The notes beneath the pieces were generated by a model. That model saw nothing but the letters and a program-made list of their open reading frames with translations, made no database searches and was not told the origin of the DNA. Both the position numbers and the translations under genes were made by a program. Source: Rheinheimera sp. MM224 (lineage in GTDB: Bacteria; Pseudomonadota; Gammaproteobacteria; Enterobacterales; Alteromonadaceae). Taken from it: a stretch of 64,000 nucleotides of DNA. Positions 33,274-43,435 of the stretch are shown in pieces; positions within the stretch are counted from its first letter, which is position 1, and each line of letters starts with the position of its first letter. Where the stretch lies: positions 3,957,001 through 4,021,000 of the forward strand of contig NZ_OX352320.1 in NCBI RefSeq assembly GCF_947090785.1, given 5' to 3'.

Positions 33274-36267
33274 ATGAACAATTCCCACAACCAGTTTAAG
33301 CGCTGTGCTCTGGCCTTAAGCATCAGCTCCGTATTGGCTATGAGTGCAGGTTATGCTCAGGCTCAGCAAGCAGAACAAACTCAAGCCGAAGATGCACAGA
33401 TTGAAAAAATTCTGGTGCGAGGCGTCAAAGGATCACAAGTCGCCTCGATCAGCACTAAACGTAACTCAGACCAGGTCGTTGATTCTATAGTGGCTGAAGA
33501 CATAGGTAAGCTGCCTGACACTACTATTGCCGACTCCTTACAGCGTATTAACGGCGTACAAATCCGCCGCTCTGCAGGTGAAGGTTCAACAGTCAATGTG
33601 CGTGGTATGCCACAAGTTGCCACTCTGCTGAACGGCGAACAATTTTTAAGTGCAGGTTCTATTACCACAGTACAACCTGACTTTACTGATATTCCTTCGT
33701 CATTGATCTCTGGTGTCGACGTATTAAAGTCCCCTACTGCCAGCACTTTAGCTGGTGGTATTTCCGGCACCATCAACCTGAAAAGCCACAGACCTTTTGA
33801 TTTGGAAGAAGGCTGGACTTTGGTAGGCGCCACTGAAGGCACTTATGGTTCTTACACTGAAGAAGTGGACGACAAAACCAGTATGTTTGCTGGTTACAAC
33901 GCCGAAAAATGGGGCGCGGCTTTTTCTGCTACTTACTCCAACTCTAACTTAGCCAATTACCGCAACGGCGCACAAAATGATGGCTGGTGGGGTTTAGCGG
34001 GCGAAAGCTGGGCCTGGCCTCAGGGTGCTGCAGATGTCAATGGTGACGGTGATACCACGGACACTTTTTTCAGCTTCCAAAGCCACAGCGCTATGAACCG
34101 TTTTGTTGAGCGTGAGCGCTTAGGCTTAACTTCTTCGTTCCAGTACGAGTTGTCTTCCACTTTAACCTTAACTGCTGATGTGTTTTACACCGACATGGAT
34201 CAGTTTGACCGTGCTTCCGGCATAGTGGCACACAATGCCTGGCAAAACTGGGGCTGGTTTAAACCAGACGCGGCCACTGAAGTAGCACCGGGTTTTTATG
34301 CGGTAGAGTCTGTTGATTTAGAATCCCGTGGTTTAAATGCTTACTCACGCAGCGAAGTGGATTACCGCGAATCACTGAATACTAATCTGCAACTGGACTA
34401 TGACAACGGCGACAGATTTAAAGGCTCAGTGCGTTATTTACATGGCAAAGCCACAGCAGAGCGTACGAAAAACTTTGCAGATTCTTACTTAAATGATGGT
34501 TTATCTCAGGTAGGTGCAGACGCCGATTTTGGTAATGGCCCTGTGGCAGTGAACCCAGGTGGTATTCAGGGTTTACCTATTACACAAGCCAATGGCCAGC
34601 CGTTACTCGGCAGCAATGGTTTACCTCTGTATTACTATATTCCGGTTTCTATCGATTACCGAGGCGAACATCCAGACTGGAACATAGGGGTCGACACAAG
34701 CAATATGGCCAATTACGGTCTGGTCTCTACGTACTCTGAACACAACTCAGATGACGAAGCCAACTTAGATATTTTAAGAGCAGATGGCAGTTATGCCTTT
34801 GAGCTGGAAAACTTAACATCTGTCGATTTTGGTGTGCGTTATGCCAAACGTGATGTGACCCGTTTTACTTATGATTTAGTCTCACCTTTTACCTCCAGTG
34901 CTGGCAAAACAGTGTATGCCAAATGGAAAGATCCAGCCTCAAGTTTACCTGACACCGGCTTGTCTATTGCCGCTTTGCAGCCGTTTTCTGGTTTACCTGC
35001 TGGTTGGGTAAAACAAATCAGCGATTTTGGCCCTGTCACAGGCTTACCTTCAGAGGGTTTGTATTTTATTGATCCTAAAGTGATGGATGATGCTTTGGGT
35101 TTCCAGAATGCCTTATACGGCGGCAATGTCCGTCAGAAAAACCCAGCTGACTCTTATGATGTCGAAGAGAAAACCAGCACTGTCTACACTCAGGCTAATT
35201 TTGAAGGAGATATCAGCGCTTTAGATCTGCCTTTCCGCGGTAACCTTGGCGTGCAGGTGATTAAAACACAACTGAATGTGGTACAGAATATTCTGGGCGC
35301 AACCTCAGTAGTGACAGTAGATGGTGTGGATTACGAAGGTATCTCAGGTACACCTTTATCTGATGCAGGTGATGTGATTACCGACAGAGATTACACAGAT
35401 GTACTGCCATCTTTTAATATCTCTTTTGATTTAACAGACGAACTGAAACTACGGGCTGCTTATGCCAAAACTATGACAGCGCTCAATACCGACGATTTAG
35501 GTTTAGGTTTATCAGTCACCCGTACTATAGATCCAAACAACTCCAGTTTGTTTTTAGCTCAGCAAGCTCAGTCCAATGGTAACCCTATGATGGATCCATG
35601 GCGCTCTGACAACTTTGATATCAGTCTGGAATGGTATTTCAGCTCCAGTGGTTTGTTAAGCCTGGGCGCTTTCCGTATGGACATCGAGTCCTTTATTGAG
35701 ACAGGTACTGTGCTGCGTTCTGATATACCTGATTCTGATGGCGTAGTGCGTAACCCTGCAGTACCTACCCAGACCAAACAAAATGGTCAGGGTGGCACTA
35801 TTGATGGTATCGAGTTTGGTTACCAGCAAGCCTTTGATTTCCTGCCAGATTTCTGGAGCGGTTTTGGTGTTACTTTTAACTACACTTATGCGCCAAGCGA
35901 AAGTGCCAGCAAAGATTACTACGGCGAAACTCTGCCTATTTCGGATAACTCAGAGCATTCTGCCAACTCTATTATCTGGTATGAAAAAGACGGCTTCCAG
36001 GCTCGTATTGCTCATAACTACCGCAGCAAGCGTTTACAGTACCCTGTCAATGTCTGGGGTCAGGCTGACTTTGGTTTCTGGCAGCAGCCAACAGCATATG
36101 TGGATGCGTCCGTCAGTTATGACATTACAGACAACTTTACTGTCTTTGCTCAGGGTACCAACCTGACTGAAGAGTACGAAGAAAGTTATCTGCAATGGGA
36201 AAGTCTGAAAATCAATCAGAACATTTATGAGCGTCGTTATACCTTAGGGTTAAGAGCACGTTTCTAA
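33274..36267 (+). CDS. TonB-dependent receptor 1 of the mannan locus
   Basis: A 997-residue outer-membrane receptor. Signal peptide 1-30 (ends YAQAQ). The plug starts after IEKILVRGVKGSQ and shows VVDSIVAEDIGKLPDTTIAD, SLQRINGVQI, GSTVNVRGMPQVATLLNGEQ, and TLAGGISGTINLKS; this belongs to the long receptor family often found in carbohydrate loci of marine gammaproteobacteria. The barrel ends YTLGLRARF with the C-terminal Phe. An operator of the local LacI protein is upstream and a terminator follows, so it forms its own unit. Manno-oligosaccharides are the likely ligand by context. Confidence 0.93.
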   Translation: MNNSHNQFKRCALALSISSVLAMSAGYAQAQQAEQTQAEDAQIEKILVRGVKGSQVASISTKRNSDQVVDSIVAEDIGKLPDTTIADSLQRINGVQIRRSAGEGSTVNVRGMPQVATLLNGEQFLSAGSITTVQPDFTDIPSSLISGVDVLKSPTASTLAGGISGTINLKSHRPFDLEEGWTLVGATEGTYGSYTEEVDDKTSMFAGYNAEKWGAAFSATYSNSNLANYRNGAQNDGWWGLAGESWAWPQGAADVNGDGDTTDTFFSFQSHSAMNRFVERERLGLTSSFQYELSSTLTLTADVFYTDMDQFDRASGIVAHNAWQNWGWFKPDAATEVAPGFYAVESVDLESRGLNAYSRSEVDYRESLNTNLQLDYDNGDRFKGSVRYLHGKATAERTKNFADSYLNDGLSQVGADADFGNGPVAVNPGGIQGLPITQANGQPLLGSNGLPLYYYIPVSIDYRGEHPDWNIGVDTSNMANYGLVSTYSEHNSDDEANLDILRADGSYAFELENLTSVDFGVRYAKRDVTRFTYDLVSPFTSSAGKTVYAKWKDPASSLPDTGLSIAALQPFSGLPAGWVKQISDFGPVTGLPSEGLYFIDPKVMDDALGFQNALYGGNVRQKNPADSYDVEEKTSTVYTQANFEGDISALDLPFRGNLGVQVIKTQLNVVQNILGATSVVTVDGVDYEGISGTPLSDAGDVITDRDYTDVLPSFNISFDLTDELKLRAAYAKTMTALNTDDLGLGLSVTRTIDPNNSSLFLAQQAQSNGNPMMDPWRSDNFDISLEWYFSSSGLLSLGAFRMDIESFIETGTVLRSDIPDSDGVVRNPAVPTQTKQNGQGGTIDGIEFGYQQAFDFLPDFWSGFGVTFNYTYAPSESASKDYYGETLPISDNSEHSANSIIWYEKDGFQARIAHNYRSKRLQYPVNVWGQADFGFWQQPTAYVDASVSYDITDNFTVFAQGTNLTEEYEESYLQWESLKINQNIYERRYTLGLRARF

Positions 36268-36276
36268 GCAAAACGC

Positions 36277-36317
36277 AGCCGGACTTCAGTTTAGACTTTA
36301 GTCCGGCTTGTTTTTTT
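36277..36317 (+). terminator. intrinsic terminator of TonB receptor 1
   Basis: AGCCGGACT and AGTCCGGCT make a nine-pair stem around a 14-base loop, followed by TTG and seven T residues. Confidence 0.85.
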
Positions 36318-36382
36318 CCATTTTTAAGACCAGTTTAATGCATTGAACTGCTTGAGCAGCTAACCAGAAAAAGAGCACACTG

Positions 36383-38311
36383 ATGTCTAAATTACTCCAT
36401 AGTTGTTTGATTTTTATGAGCTTGATAAGCACAAGCCTGATGGCAAGCGAACTCACCTTACCGGCACTTTTTGCCGACCATATGGTGCTGCAACGTGACC
36501 AGGATCTGAAAATCTGGGGCCAGGCCAAAGCAGGTGACACTGTAGAAGTGGAACTGGCACAAGGTAAAACCTCAGTGCAAGCCGATGCCAATGGCAAATG
36601 GCTGGCAACATTAAAACCTCAGCCTGCTGGTGGGCCTTATCAGCTTAAGGTCAAAACAAAAAGCCAAAACATCAGCTTTGACGATGTTTGGCTAGGCGAA
36701 GTCTGGGTTGCCTCTGGCCAGTCCAATATGGAATGGAAACTGGGTGCTCAAACTGAAAACTGGCAACAGGAAGTGCAAGACAGCAAGTTGCCACAAATAC
36801 GGTTTTATACCTTACCCAAAACCTTATCAGCTTTACCCAATCAGCCTGTTCCGGCAGCCAGCTGGATAGTGGCTTCACCTGAAACAGTGGCTGATTTCTC
36901 TGCTATTGGCTGGTTTTTTGCTAAACAAAATCATCTGCAAAAAGGCGTAGCTGTAGGTGTAATTGATGCCACCTGGGGCGGCACAGCAGCCGAAGCCTGG
37001 ACTCCGGCTCAGGCGCTGCTCAATGTGCCTGGTTATGAAAAAGATGCAGCTGATATGCAAGCCCAGCCTGAAGTATGGCAACAACGTATCGAAGAGAACA
37101 AACAAAAAGATCAGCAAAAATGGCAATTGATTGCCAGCAATACCGGTGTTGAACAGCTCAAACTGGCTGAACCAGCCACAGATGACAGTCAGTGGCAAAA
37201 TGTGAGCTTACCTAATACCAAACCCTTGAGTGATATTGTCTGGTTACGCAAAACCGTAAAACTGGAAAAAGCGCCGGCTCAAGCCTCGCTGTTTTTTGGT
37301 GATATCAATCAAATTGGCCGTATTTTTGTCAATGGTCAACAAGTGGCCGAAGAAAGCTGGGCTGACTCTACCACTGAAATTAAGTTACCAGCAGGGCTGT
37401 TAAAAGCCGGTGACAACCTGATAGCGCTTCGGGTGATCAACAGCTGGGACAATAAAGTCTCAGTAGGCCGCGCCGGTCAGTTGTGGTTAAAAGCCGATGC
37501 AAGCCAACTTAATCTGGAAGGTGATTGGCGTTATAAAAATGACGCTGAACCTCAATTACCGGACGTAAAATTCCTGAACTGGAAACCTGGTGTACTCTTT
37601 AATGCCATGATCAAACCACTGATGCCTTACGCCGTAAAAGGGGTGATTTGGTATCAGGGCGAAAGTAATGGCGATAAACCTGCGTATTACCACAAGTTAT
37701 TCAGTACCTTAATTCAAAGCTGGCGTCAGCACTGGCAACAACCTTTGCCGTTTTTATATGTGCAGCTTGCCAGTTATATGAAACCTCAGCCTTACCCTAT
37801 GGAGAGTAACTGGGCTGAGTTACGTGAAGCTCAAACTAAAACTCTGGCCCTGCCACAAACCGCTATGGCAGTGATCACTGACTTAGGTGATATAGAAGAC
37901 GTGCATCCACGCCGGAAAAAACCTGTAGCAGAGCGTTTGTATCTGGCGGCCCGCGCCGTGGTTTATGGTGAAGATGTGCTGTATTCAGGCCCGGTGTTAA
38001 AAAGCATCAGAGTCCGGGATTCAGGCTTCCGTTTAACCTTTGATCAGGTTGGCACTGGACTCTCAGTCAAAGGCGATCAGTTACTTGGCTTTGCTATTGC
38101 CGGACATGACGGCAAATACCATAACGCTCAGGCCAAACTGCTGGGCACTGATCAGGTGCTGGTCTGGAGCGAACAAGTGAAAATCCCTGTCTCTATCCGT
38201 TTTGGCTGGGCAGATTACACCTACGCCAACTTATACAACAGTGCAGGATTACCTGCAGTACCTTTCCGGGCTGGTGAACAACAGACAGCTACGGCAGGAG
38301 CGGCAAAATGA
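36383..38311 (+). CDS. SGNH acetylesterase (sialate O-acetylesterase-like), glucomannan deacetylase
   Basis: A 642-residue exported esterase (signal peptide ending LMASE, about residue 22). Block I of the SGNH fold is GQSNMEW with the nucleophilic Ser; other blocks are GVIDATWGGTAAEAW, GVIWYQGESNGD and the acid/base pair in DVHPRRKKPVAERL. A beta-sandwich is inserted (about 250-380: VWLRKTVKLEKAPAQASLFF, IGRIFVNGQQV), as in many such enzymes. In this locus it most likely removes O-acetyl groups from mannan or glucomannan so that the mannanases can act. Its stop overlaps the start of the GH5 gene (ATGA), so the two are coupled. Confidence 0.9.
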   Translation: MSKLLHSCLIFMSLISTSLMASELTLPALFADHMVLQRDQDLKIWGQAKAGDTVEVELAQGKTSVQADANGKWLATLKPQPAGGPYQLKVKTKSQNISFDDVWLGEVWVASGQSNMEWKLGAQTENWQQEVQDSKLPQIRFYTLPKTLSALPNQPVPAASWIVASPETVADFSAIGWFFAKQNHLQKGVAVGVIDATWGGTAAEAWTPAQALLNVPGYEKDAADMQAQPEVWQQRIEENKQKDQQKWQLIASNTGVEQLKLAEPATDDSQWQNVSLPNTKPLSDIVWLRKTVKLEKAPAQASLFFGDINQIGRIFVNGQQVAEESWADSTTEIKLPAGLLKAGDNLIALRVINSWDNKVSVGRAGQLWLKADASQLNLEGDWRYKNDAEPQLPDVKFLNWKPGVLFNAMIKPLMPYAVKGVIWYQGESNGDKPAYYHKLFSTLIQSWRQHWQQPLPFLYVQLASYMKPQPYPMESNWAELREAQTKTLALPQTAMAVITDLGDIEDVHPRRKKPVAERLYLAARAVVYGEDVLYSGPVLKSIRVRDSGFRLTFDQVGTGLSVKGDQLLGFAIAGHDGKYHNAQAKLLGTDQVLVWSEQVKIPVSIRFGWADYTYANLYNSAGLPAVPFRAGEQQTATAGAAK

Positions 38312-39654
38312 AATCGTTGAAAACTTTGTTGGGGCTTATGCTGCTGGCTACTTTAGCCAGCTGTGGCAAAGCACCAGTCTCCGAAAACGTTACTGTAGCT
38401 ACAGACTCTGCAGCGCCTTCAGCTTTTGTGCAGGTGAAAGGTAAGCAGTTTCAGTTAGCGGGCAAACCTTATTATTTTGTTGGTACTAATTTCTGGTATG
38501 GCGCTTACTTGGGCGCTGCCGGTGATAAAGGTGACAGAGCTCGTTTAATCAAAGAGCTGGATCAATTAAAAGCTGCTGGTGTGACTAACTTAAGGGTGTT
38601 GGCGGCTTCTGAAGCCAGTGCTCTGGTGATGTTGTTAAAACCTGCGATCCAGACAGCACCGGGCCAAATCGATGAAGAACTCTGGCAAGGGTTGGATTTC
38701 TTGCTGTCAGAAATGGCGAAACGCGAGATGAAAGCTGTGCTGTTTCTGAATAACTTCTGGCAGTGGTCTGGTGGTATGTCACAGTACGTGGCCTGGCAAA
38801 CAGGCGAGCCAGTGCTGGACCCAGACTTAACCAAAGACTGGAACGCCTTTATGCAAAACTCAGCACGGTTCTATCGCCTGGCCGAATCACAAGCTTTATA
38901 CCGCAGCCTTATCAAACAATTGATAGAGCGCAACAATACAGTGACTGGCGTTGCCTATAAAGCCGACCCCACTATTATGAGCTGGCAACTGGCGAATGAA
39001 CCAAGGCCTGGCAGTGGTGAGGCGGGTGCTGAAAACGCTGAAGTCTATGTGCAGTGGGTGAATGATACAGCTCAGTATATTAAACAGCTGGCCCCACAAC
39101 AGCTGGTCTCGACCGGCAGCGAAGGCAGCCGTGGCGCTTTAGATAATATGGACTTGTTTATCAAAGCTCACCAGTCGCCTTATGTGGACTACCTGACTTT
39201 TCACCTCTGGCCTAAGAACTGGTTGTGGTTTGATATCAAGCAGGCCGAGCAGACTTACGCTTCAGGTTTAGCCGCCTCCAAAACTTATATAGAACAACAT
39301 ATAGCTGTGGCCGATCAGATGAATAAGCCGCTGGTGATGGAAGAATTTGGTATAGAAAGAGACGACGCTGACTACAGGCCCGAAGCCACCACAGTCTGGC
39401 GTGATAAGTTTTACACCGAGTTTTTCCAGCTGATAGAACAGGAAGCCAAAGCAGGCCGGGCTATCGCGGGTTCGAACTTCTGGACCTGGGGTGGAGCAGG
39501 ACGGACTGAAAGAGCAGATTTTATCTGGCAGGAAGGTGATGACTATCTGGGTGATCCACCGCAGGAACCTCAGGGCTTAAATTCAGTCTTTGATCAGGAC
39601 CAAAACACCATCAGTCTGTTAAAGGCTCATGCGACAGTGATGAATGCGTTGTAA
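38308..39654 (+). CDS. GH5 (subfamily 7-like) beta-mannanase or beta-mannosidase, lipoprotein
   Basis: A 448-residue retaining glycosidase. Lipobox LASC puts the mature protein on a membrane. The N-terminal part (VGTNFWYGAYLGA, RARLIKELDQLKAAGVTNLR) is the GH5_7 pattern. The acid/base Glu is in MSWQLANEPRPG and the nucleophile in VMEEFGIERDD. Relatives in Cellvibrio include both endo-mannanase and an exo-mannosidase that trims manno-oligosaccharides, and by eye these cannot be told apart; a lipoprotein fits the exo or oligosaccharide-trimming role. Coupled to the acetylesterase, with its own terminator after it. Confidence 0.9.
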   Translation: MKSLKTLLGLMLLATLASCGKAPVSENVTVATDSAAPSAFVQVKGKQFQLAGKPYYFVGTNFWYGAYLGAAGDKGDRARLIKELDQLKAAGVTNLRVLAASEASALVMLLKPAIQTAPGQIDEELWQGLDFLLSEMAKREMKAVLFLNNFWQWSGGMSQYVAWQTGEPVLDPDLTKDWNAFMQNSARFYRLAESQALYRSLIKQLIERNNTVTGVAYKADPTIMSWQLANEPRPGSGEAGAENAEVYVQWVNDTAQYIKQLAPQQLVSTGSEGSRGALDNMDLFIKAHQSPYVDYLTFHLWPKNWLWFDIKQAEQTYASGLAASKTYIEQHIAVADQMNKPLVMEEFGIERDDADYRPEATTVWRDKFYTEFFQLIEQEAKAGRAIAGSNFWTWGGAGRTERADFIWQEGDDYLGDPPQEPQGLNSVFDQDQNTISLLKAHATVMNAL

Positions 39655-39681
39655 GCCAGAGTTAAAACTTGATCCACACAC

Positions 39682-39710
39682 AAAAGGGCGCTGCAAGCGC
39701 CCTTTTCTTA
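39682..39710. terminator. bidirectional intrinsic terminator
   Basis: AAAAGGGCGCT and AGCGCCCTTTT form an eleven-pair stem with a three-base loop, flanked by T on the right and A on the left. It separates the convergent GH5 and phosphomannomutase genes. Confidence 0.88.
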
Positions 39711-39736
39711 TTCTCAAGCCTGTATCTTTAGCCTAA

Positions 39737-41095
39737 CTAAGCCAAAAAGGGCTGTAAGGCCGAAGTCAGCTCTGCAATTTTGCGGGCCAATAATTTAGTA
39801 TCAGCTCTGGTTTCGACATTAAGCCGCAGCAAAGGCTCAGTGTTCGACATCCGCAGATTAAAGCGCCAGTCGGTAAAACTCAGGCCTAAGCCATCCAGCA
39901 GTTCTATTTCTAAGGCCTGCGGCTGATACAAAGCGGCAATAGCAGCTATGGCAGCTTTTGCATCTGTGACCTTAAAATTCAGCTCGTCGCTGCAAGGGAA
40001 TTGCTGCTGCAATTGCTCGACTAACGCCGACAGCGGTTGGTCTGTGGCAGATAACAAGGCCAGAATAAGCAACCAGGGAATAGTGCCGTTGTCGCAATAC
40101 GCAAAGTCACGGAAATAATGATGAGCACTGATTTCGCCGCCATAGAGTGCATCTTCAGCGCGCATTTTTTCTTTGATATAGGCATGGCCAGTTTTACTGA
40201 TCACAGGCACACCACCAGATGCTTTCACTGTTTGTTGCGTAGCCCAGTATAGCCTCGGATCGTAAATGATTTTTTCGCCCGGATTTTTTAGTAATAAAGC
40301 TTTGGCCAATAAACTCACCAGATAGTAACCATCCACAAACTGGCCTTTTTCATCAAAAAAGAAGCAGCGGTCAAAGTCACCATCCCAGGCTACACCTAAA
40401 TCGGCTTGATGAGCTGTAATAGCAGCACTGGTGTTCAGGCGGTTTTCCACCAGCAAAGGGTTGGGCACCCCATAAGGGAAAGTGCCATCCGGCTCAAACT
40501 GCAGTGGCACTATCTCTATCGGCAACAAAGGCGCTAAGGCCTTGACCACCAGCCCTGCCCCACCATTACCAGGGTTCATCACTACTTTAAGTGGCTTTAA
40601 AGTTGTGACATCAAGGTAGGTCAGCAAATGTTCGACATAAGCAGGTAAGGTATTCTGTTGCTGATAACCTCCTGTGGTGACAGGGGCAGGAAATTCTGCG
40701 CTGGCGACTAAATCCCGAATCGCATTAAGGCCAGTGTCTGCACTGATGGGCGCTGAGCCTTTACCAACAAATTTCATACCGTTGTAATTGGCAGGATTAT
40801 GGCTTGCCGTAACACAAATACCGGCATCCGCCTCTAAATGAAACACCGAAAAATACACTTGCTCAGTGCCGCATAAACCTATGTCGATCACATCAGCGCC
40901 ACCATCCTGCAAGCCGCGGGCTAAAGCCGCACTTAAAGATGGGCTGGATAAACGAATGTCGTGCCCTATAACTACGATTTTGGCGGACAGCTGCAGACAT
41001 AAAGCCCGGCCTATACGGTACGCCAGACCTTCATTAAGCTGAGCTGGGACTATGCCACGAATATCGTAGGTTTTAAAACAGTCGGTTGACCACAT
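39737..41095 (-). CDS. manB: phosphomannomutase/phosphoglucomutase
   Basis: A 452-residue cytosolic alpha-D-phosphohexomutase interconverting mannose-1-phosphate and mannose-6-phosphate. Signs: TYDIRG at the N-terminus, VTASHNPANYNG with phospho-Ser98, the metal loop DGDFDR (238-243), GGEISAHHYF for sugar binding and RMSNTEPLLRLNVE for phosphate binding. The frame extends to 41194, but the ATG at 41095 begins the conserved STDCFKTYDIRG and overlaps the upstream AGE stop by one base (TGATG). In this locus it is needed to use the Man-1-P made by the GH130 phosphorylase. Confidence 0.93.
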   Translation of the reverse strand: MWSTDCFKTYDIRGIVPAQLNEGLAYRIGRALCLQLSAKIVVIGHDIRLSSPSLSAALARGLQDGGADVIDIGLCGTEQVYFSVFHLEADAGICVTASHNPANYNGMKFVGKGSAPISADTGLNAIRDLVASAEFPAPVTTGGYQQQNTLPAYVEHLLTYLDVTTLKPLKVVMNPGNGGAGLVVKALAPLLPIEIVPLQFEPDGTFPYGVPNPLLVENRLNTSAAITAHQADLGVAWDGDFDRCFFFDEKGQFVDGYYLVSLLAKALLLKNPGEKIIYDPRLYWATQQTVKASGGVPVISKTGHAYIKEKMRAEDALYGGEISAHHYFRDFAYCDNGTIPWLLILALLSATDQPLSALVEQLQQQFPCSDELNFKVTDAKAAIAAIAALYQPQALEIELLDGLGLSFTDWRFNLRMSNTEPLLRLNVETRADTKLLARKIAELTSALQPFLA

Positions 41096-42270
41096 CAGAG
41101 TTTTCCATTTTGCTGAGTTTGACAATAGGCCTGAGCTTCTAAGCCTGCGACCATCAAATGATAGAGTGTACTGGCTGGCGCGTCTGCTACACAAATCTGA
41201 TTATCTGCATCAAGCTGATCAACATATAAACCGGTTACATCTGAGTTCAGATAAAAACGAAACAATAAATCTATAGCCAAAGCCGCATGTTGCTCTGCCT
41301 GAAGCTTATATGCTGAGTCTGAACTGGCTTTGGCCTGAGCCAGACTGGCTTTAATAAGCTCTGTCAGAGGCCAGAGTCTTTTGGTCTTTTTAATTGCTTC
41401 GCCACTGGGTAATACTTCGTCATAAATCAGCCCTGAGCCGGTTTCAATGCCCAGCTTCAGGCCATTTTGATACAAGGTTTCGCAATACTGATCAACAGGA
41501 GTGCCTGTCAGCTGCTGGTACCAGCGTAATAACCAGACCCATTCAAACATATGACCTGGCTCAACGATTTGGCCCTGAATTCCTGGCATCGGTTGCCATT
41601 GCTCAGTGAAGTATTCCAGCAAAATCCCGGGCTCTGGGCGGAAAAATACAGTCTCAAACAAAGTATAAATTTGCCCGGCTTTGGCCAGCCATTTACCGTC
41701 TTTTGTCGCCTGATACAAAGCCAAAAAAGCTTCGAATAAATGCATATGAGGGTTTTGCCGACGGTAAGGACTGTTGTAATCCCCTTCCATCCAGCCGCCA
41801 GGCGCAGCACGGAATTGCTGCTCTATATGTTCCAGTAATTTATTGGCCTGATCCAGCGCCTGCAGATCAGAAAAACTCTGATACCTGTAAGCGCAGGACA
41901 GCAGAAAAAAGGCGAAGTCGTAGGCATCCAGTTTTTGATCCAGCTGCTGGCCGGCAGAATTCAGACTATGCACATAACCTGCGGCAGCACTGTGTTTTTT
42001 CGCATGCTGATTTAAAAACTGCTGGATACCTGCCACTTTTTCCAGTGCATCAGGCAACCAGCCTTGCTGGTAAGCAGCTGCAAACACAAAGACTTGCCTG
42101 GCCTGCACCCGGCTTCTAAACACAGCGCTGAGATCTGGCTGGTGATCGGCATTAAATTTTTCGTACACAGCACCAGTCTGTGGATGAATGCCTTGCTGAC
42201 TCCAGAATGGCAGCGCTGAATTTTTCAGCCAGGCACTGAATTTCTGGCTTTGGAGCAGTAACGACAACAT
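41095..42270 (-). CDS. AGE-family sugar isomerase (mannose isomerase or 2-epimerase)
   Basis: About 391 residues of the (alpha/alpha)6 acylglucosamine 2-epimerase fold. Family motifs: RVQARQVFVFAAAY, QNPHMHLFEAFLALY and EPGHMFEWVWLLRWY, each with the active-site His/Arg residues. The RVQARQVFV pattern is closest to D-mannose isomerases, which turn mannose into fructose; an epimerase function is the alternative. The ATG at 42270 is preferred to 42300 because the preceding ten residues look non-coding. A LacI-type operator lies about 97 bases upstream, and the gene is coupled to manB. Confidence 0.85.
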   Translation of the reverse strand: MLSLLLQSQKFSAWLKNSALPFWSQQGIHPQTGAVYEKFNADHQPDLSAVFRSRVQARQVFVFAAAYQQGWLPDALEKVAGIQQFLNQHAKKHSAAAGYVHSLNSAGQQLDQKLDAYDFAFFLLSCAYRYQSFSDLQALDQANKLLEHIEQQFRAAPGGWMEGDYNSPYRRQNPHMHLFEAFLALYQATKDGKWLAKAGQIYTLFETVFFRPEPGILLEYFTEQWQPMPGIQGQIVEPGHMFEWVWLLRWYQQLTGTPVDQYCETLYQNGLKLGIETGSGLIYDEVLPSGEAIKKTKRLWPLTELIKASLAQAKASSDSAYKLQAEQHAALAIDLLFRFYLNSDVTGLYVDQLDADNQICVADAPASTLYHLMVAGLEAQAYCQTQQNGKL

Positions 42271-42366
42271 GCAGGGACACCTGAAACAGGATGCCAGCAC
42301 AATATTTTTAGGTCTGCTTGGGGAAGTCCGGCCAATACTGTGCTGACAAAGCTAAAGTTGCCCCAA

Positions 42367-42382
42367 ATGTAACTGGTTACAT
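42367..42382. promoter_or_regulatory. mannan-regulon operator ATGTAACTGGTTACAT
   Basis: Sixteen-base near-perfect palindrome of the same family (one central change) upstream of the AGE-manB operon and just past the LacI stop. Confidence 0.8.
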
Positions 42383-42430
42383 TGCGCTTTGCAAATCGAT
42401 TTTCAGCAGAGTACAACCTGACTTCTGAAC

Positions 42431-43435
42431 TTACTTTTTATTTTGTGGTGCTGGCCCTGTGCTTTGACGAATAACAAATTCATAAGGTAAAACAAACTCA
42501 GTGCTGCCTTCATGAGTACCGTCCAACAGCTGGAACAACAACTCTGCAGCCTTTTCACCTATTTTGCCAGCTGGCTGAGCTATGGTGGTTAATGCAGGGT
42601 CGCTGTATTTGGCAAATTCCAGATCGTCAAAACCTGTGACAGAGATGTCCTCTGGCACTCTGAAGCCCTTACTTTTCAATCCCTTAATAGCACCAATTGC
42701 CATTTCATCATTCATGCAAAATAGTGCAGTTGGAGGTGTTGCCATACGGCTGAAATGACCAGATGCATTTAAACCCGACCACAAGGTAAAGTCACCTTCG
42801 GCCACTAAAGCAGGGTCAAATTCTATACCAGCGTCAGCCAAAGCCGCTTTGTAACCACGCATACGGTCTATGGCGTGCGGGTTATCTTTTAAGCCTGAGA
42901 TCATGCCAATGCGCTTGTGTCCCAGCGAAATCAGGTACTGCATCACTTCTTTTGCAGCAGCGACGTTATCAATACGCACCGCAGGATAAGGAGTGTTTTC
43001 ACAGCCGCTGGCATTGACTGCTGTTACATGGGCTTTGGGCAATAAACTGTTATTGGTTTTATAAGGCCGCAGCTGAATTAAACCGTCTGCCTGACGGGTC
43101 TCCACTAAATGGATAAACTCCTGTTCGCGCTGCATAGAGTCGCGGGTATCTCCCAGCAACACATTAAAACCACGCTTTTGCGCCACGTTTTCAATGCCGC
43201 TGATCACAGTGGAGAAAAACAGGTTGGCTATATTAGGCACCAGCACCACTATGCTATTGGCGCTGTTATAGCGGAATTTTTGCGACAACATATTAGGTCT
43301 GTACTGCAGTTTTTCGATAGCGGCCTGTACCCTTTTCAGGCTTTCAGGCGACACTTTTTCCGGCGTACTCAAAGCACGGGACACTGTAGCTATAGATAAA
43401 CCTGCCTGTTTGGATACATCGCGGATTGTAGACAT
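42431..43435 (-). CDS. LacI-family regulator of the mannan locus
   Basis: A 334-residue regulator. The N-terminal HTH and hinge read STIRDVSKQAGLSIATVSRA and LQYRPNMLSQKFRYNSA; the sugar-sensing domain includes VLVPNIANLFFSTVISGIE, IDNVAAAKEVMQYLISLGHK in part, and ISVTGFDDLEFAKYSDPALTT. It is divergent from the sodium/sugar symporter. Five palindromes of the GTAACCGGTTAC type lie before units on both sides of it, up to 15 kb away, so it is the natural candidate to bind them. Inducer unknown (mannobiose, mannosyl-glucose or mannose are likely). Confidence 0.92.
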   Translation of the reverse strand: MSTIRDVSKQAGLSIATVSRALSTPEKVSPESLKRVQAAIEKLQYRPNMLSQKFRYNSANSIVVLVPNIANLFFSTVISGIENVAQKRGFNVLLGDTRDSMQREQEFIHLVETRQADGLIQLRPYKTNNSLLPKAHVTAVNASGCENTPYPAVRIDNVAAAKEVMQYLISLGHKRIGMISGLKDNPHAIDRMRGYKAALADAGIEFDPALVAEGDFTLWSGLNASGHFSRMATPPTALFCMNDEMAIGAIKGLKSKGFRVPEDISVTGFDDLEFAKYSDPALTTIAQPAGKIGEKAAELLFQLLDGTHEGSTEFVLPYEFVIRQSTGPAPQNKK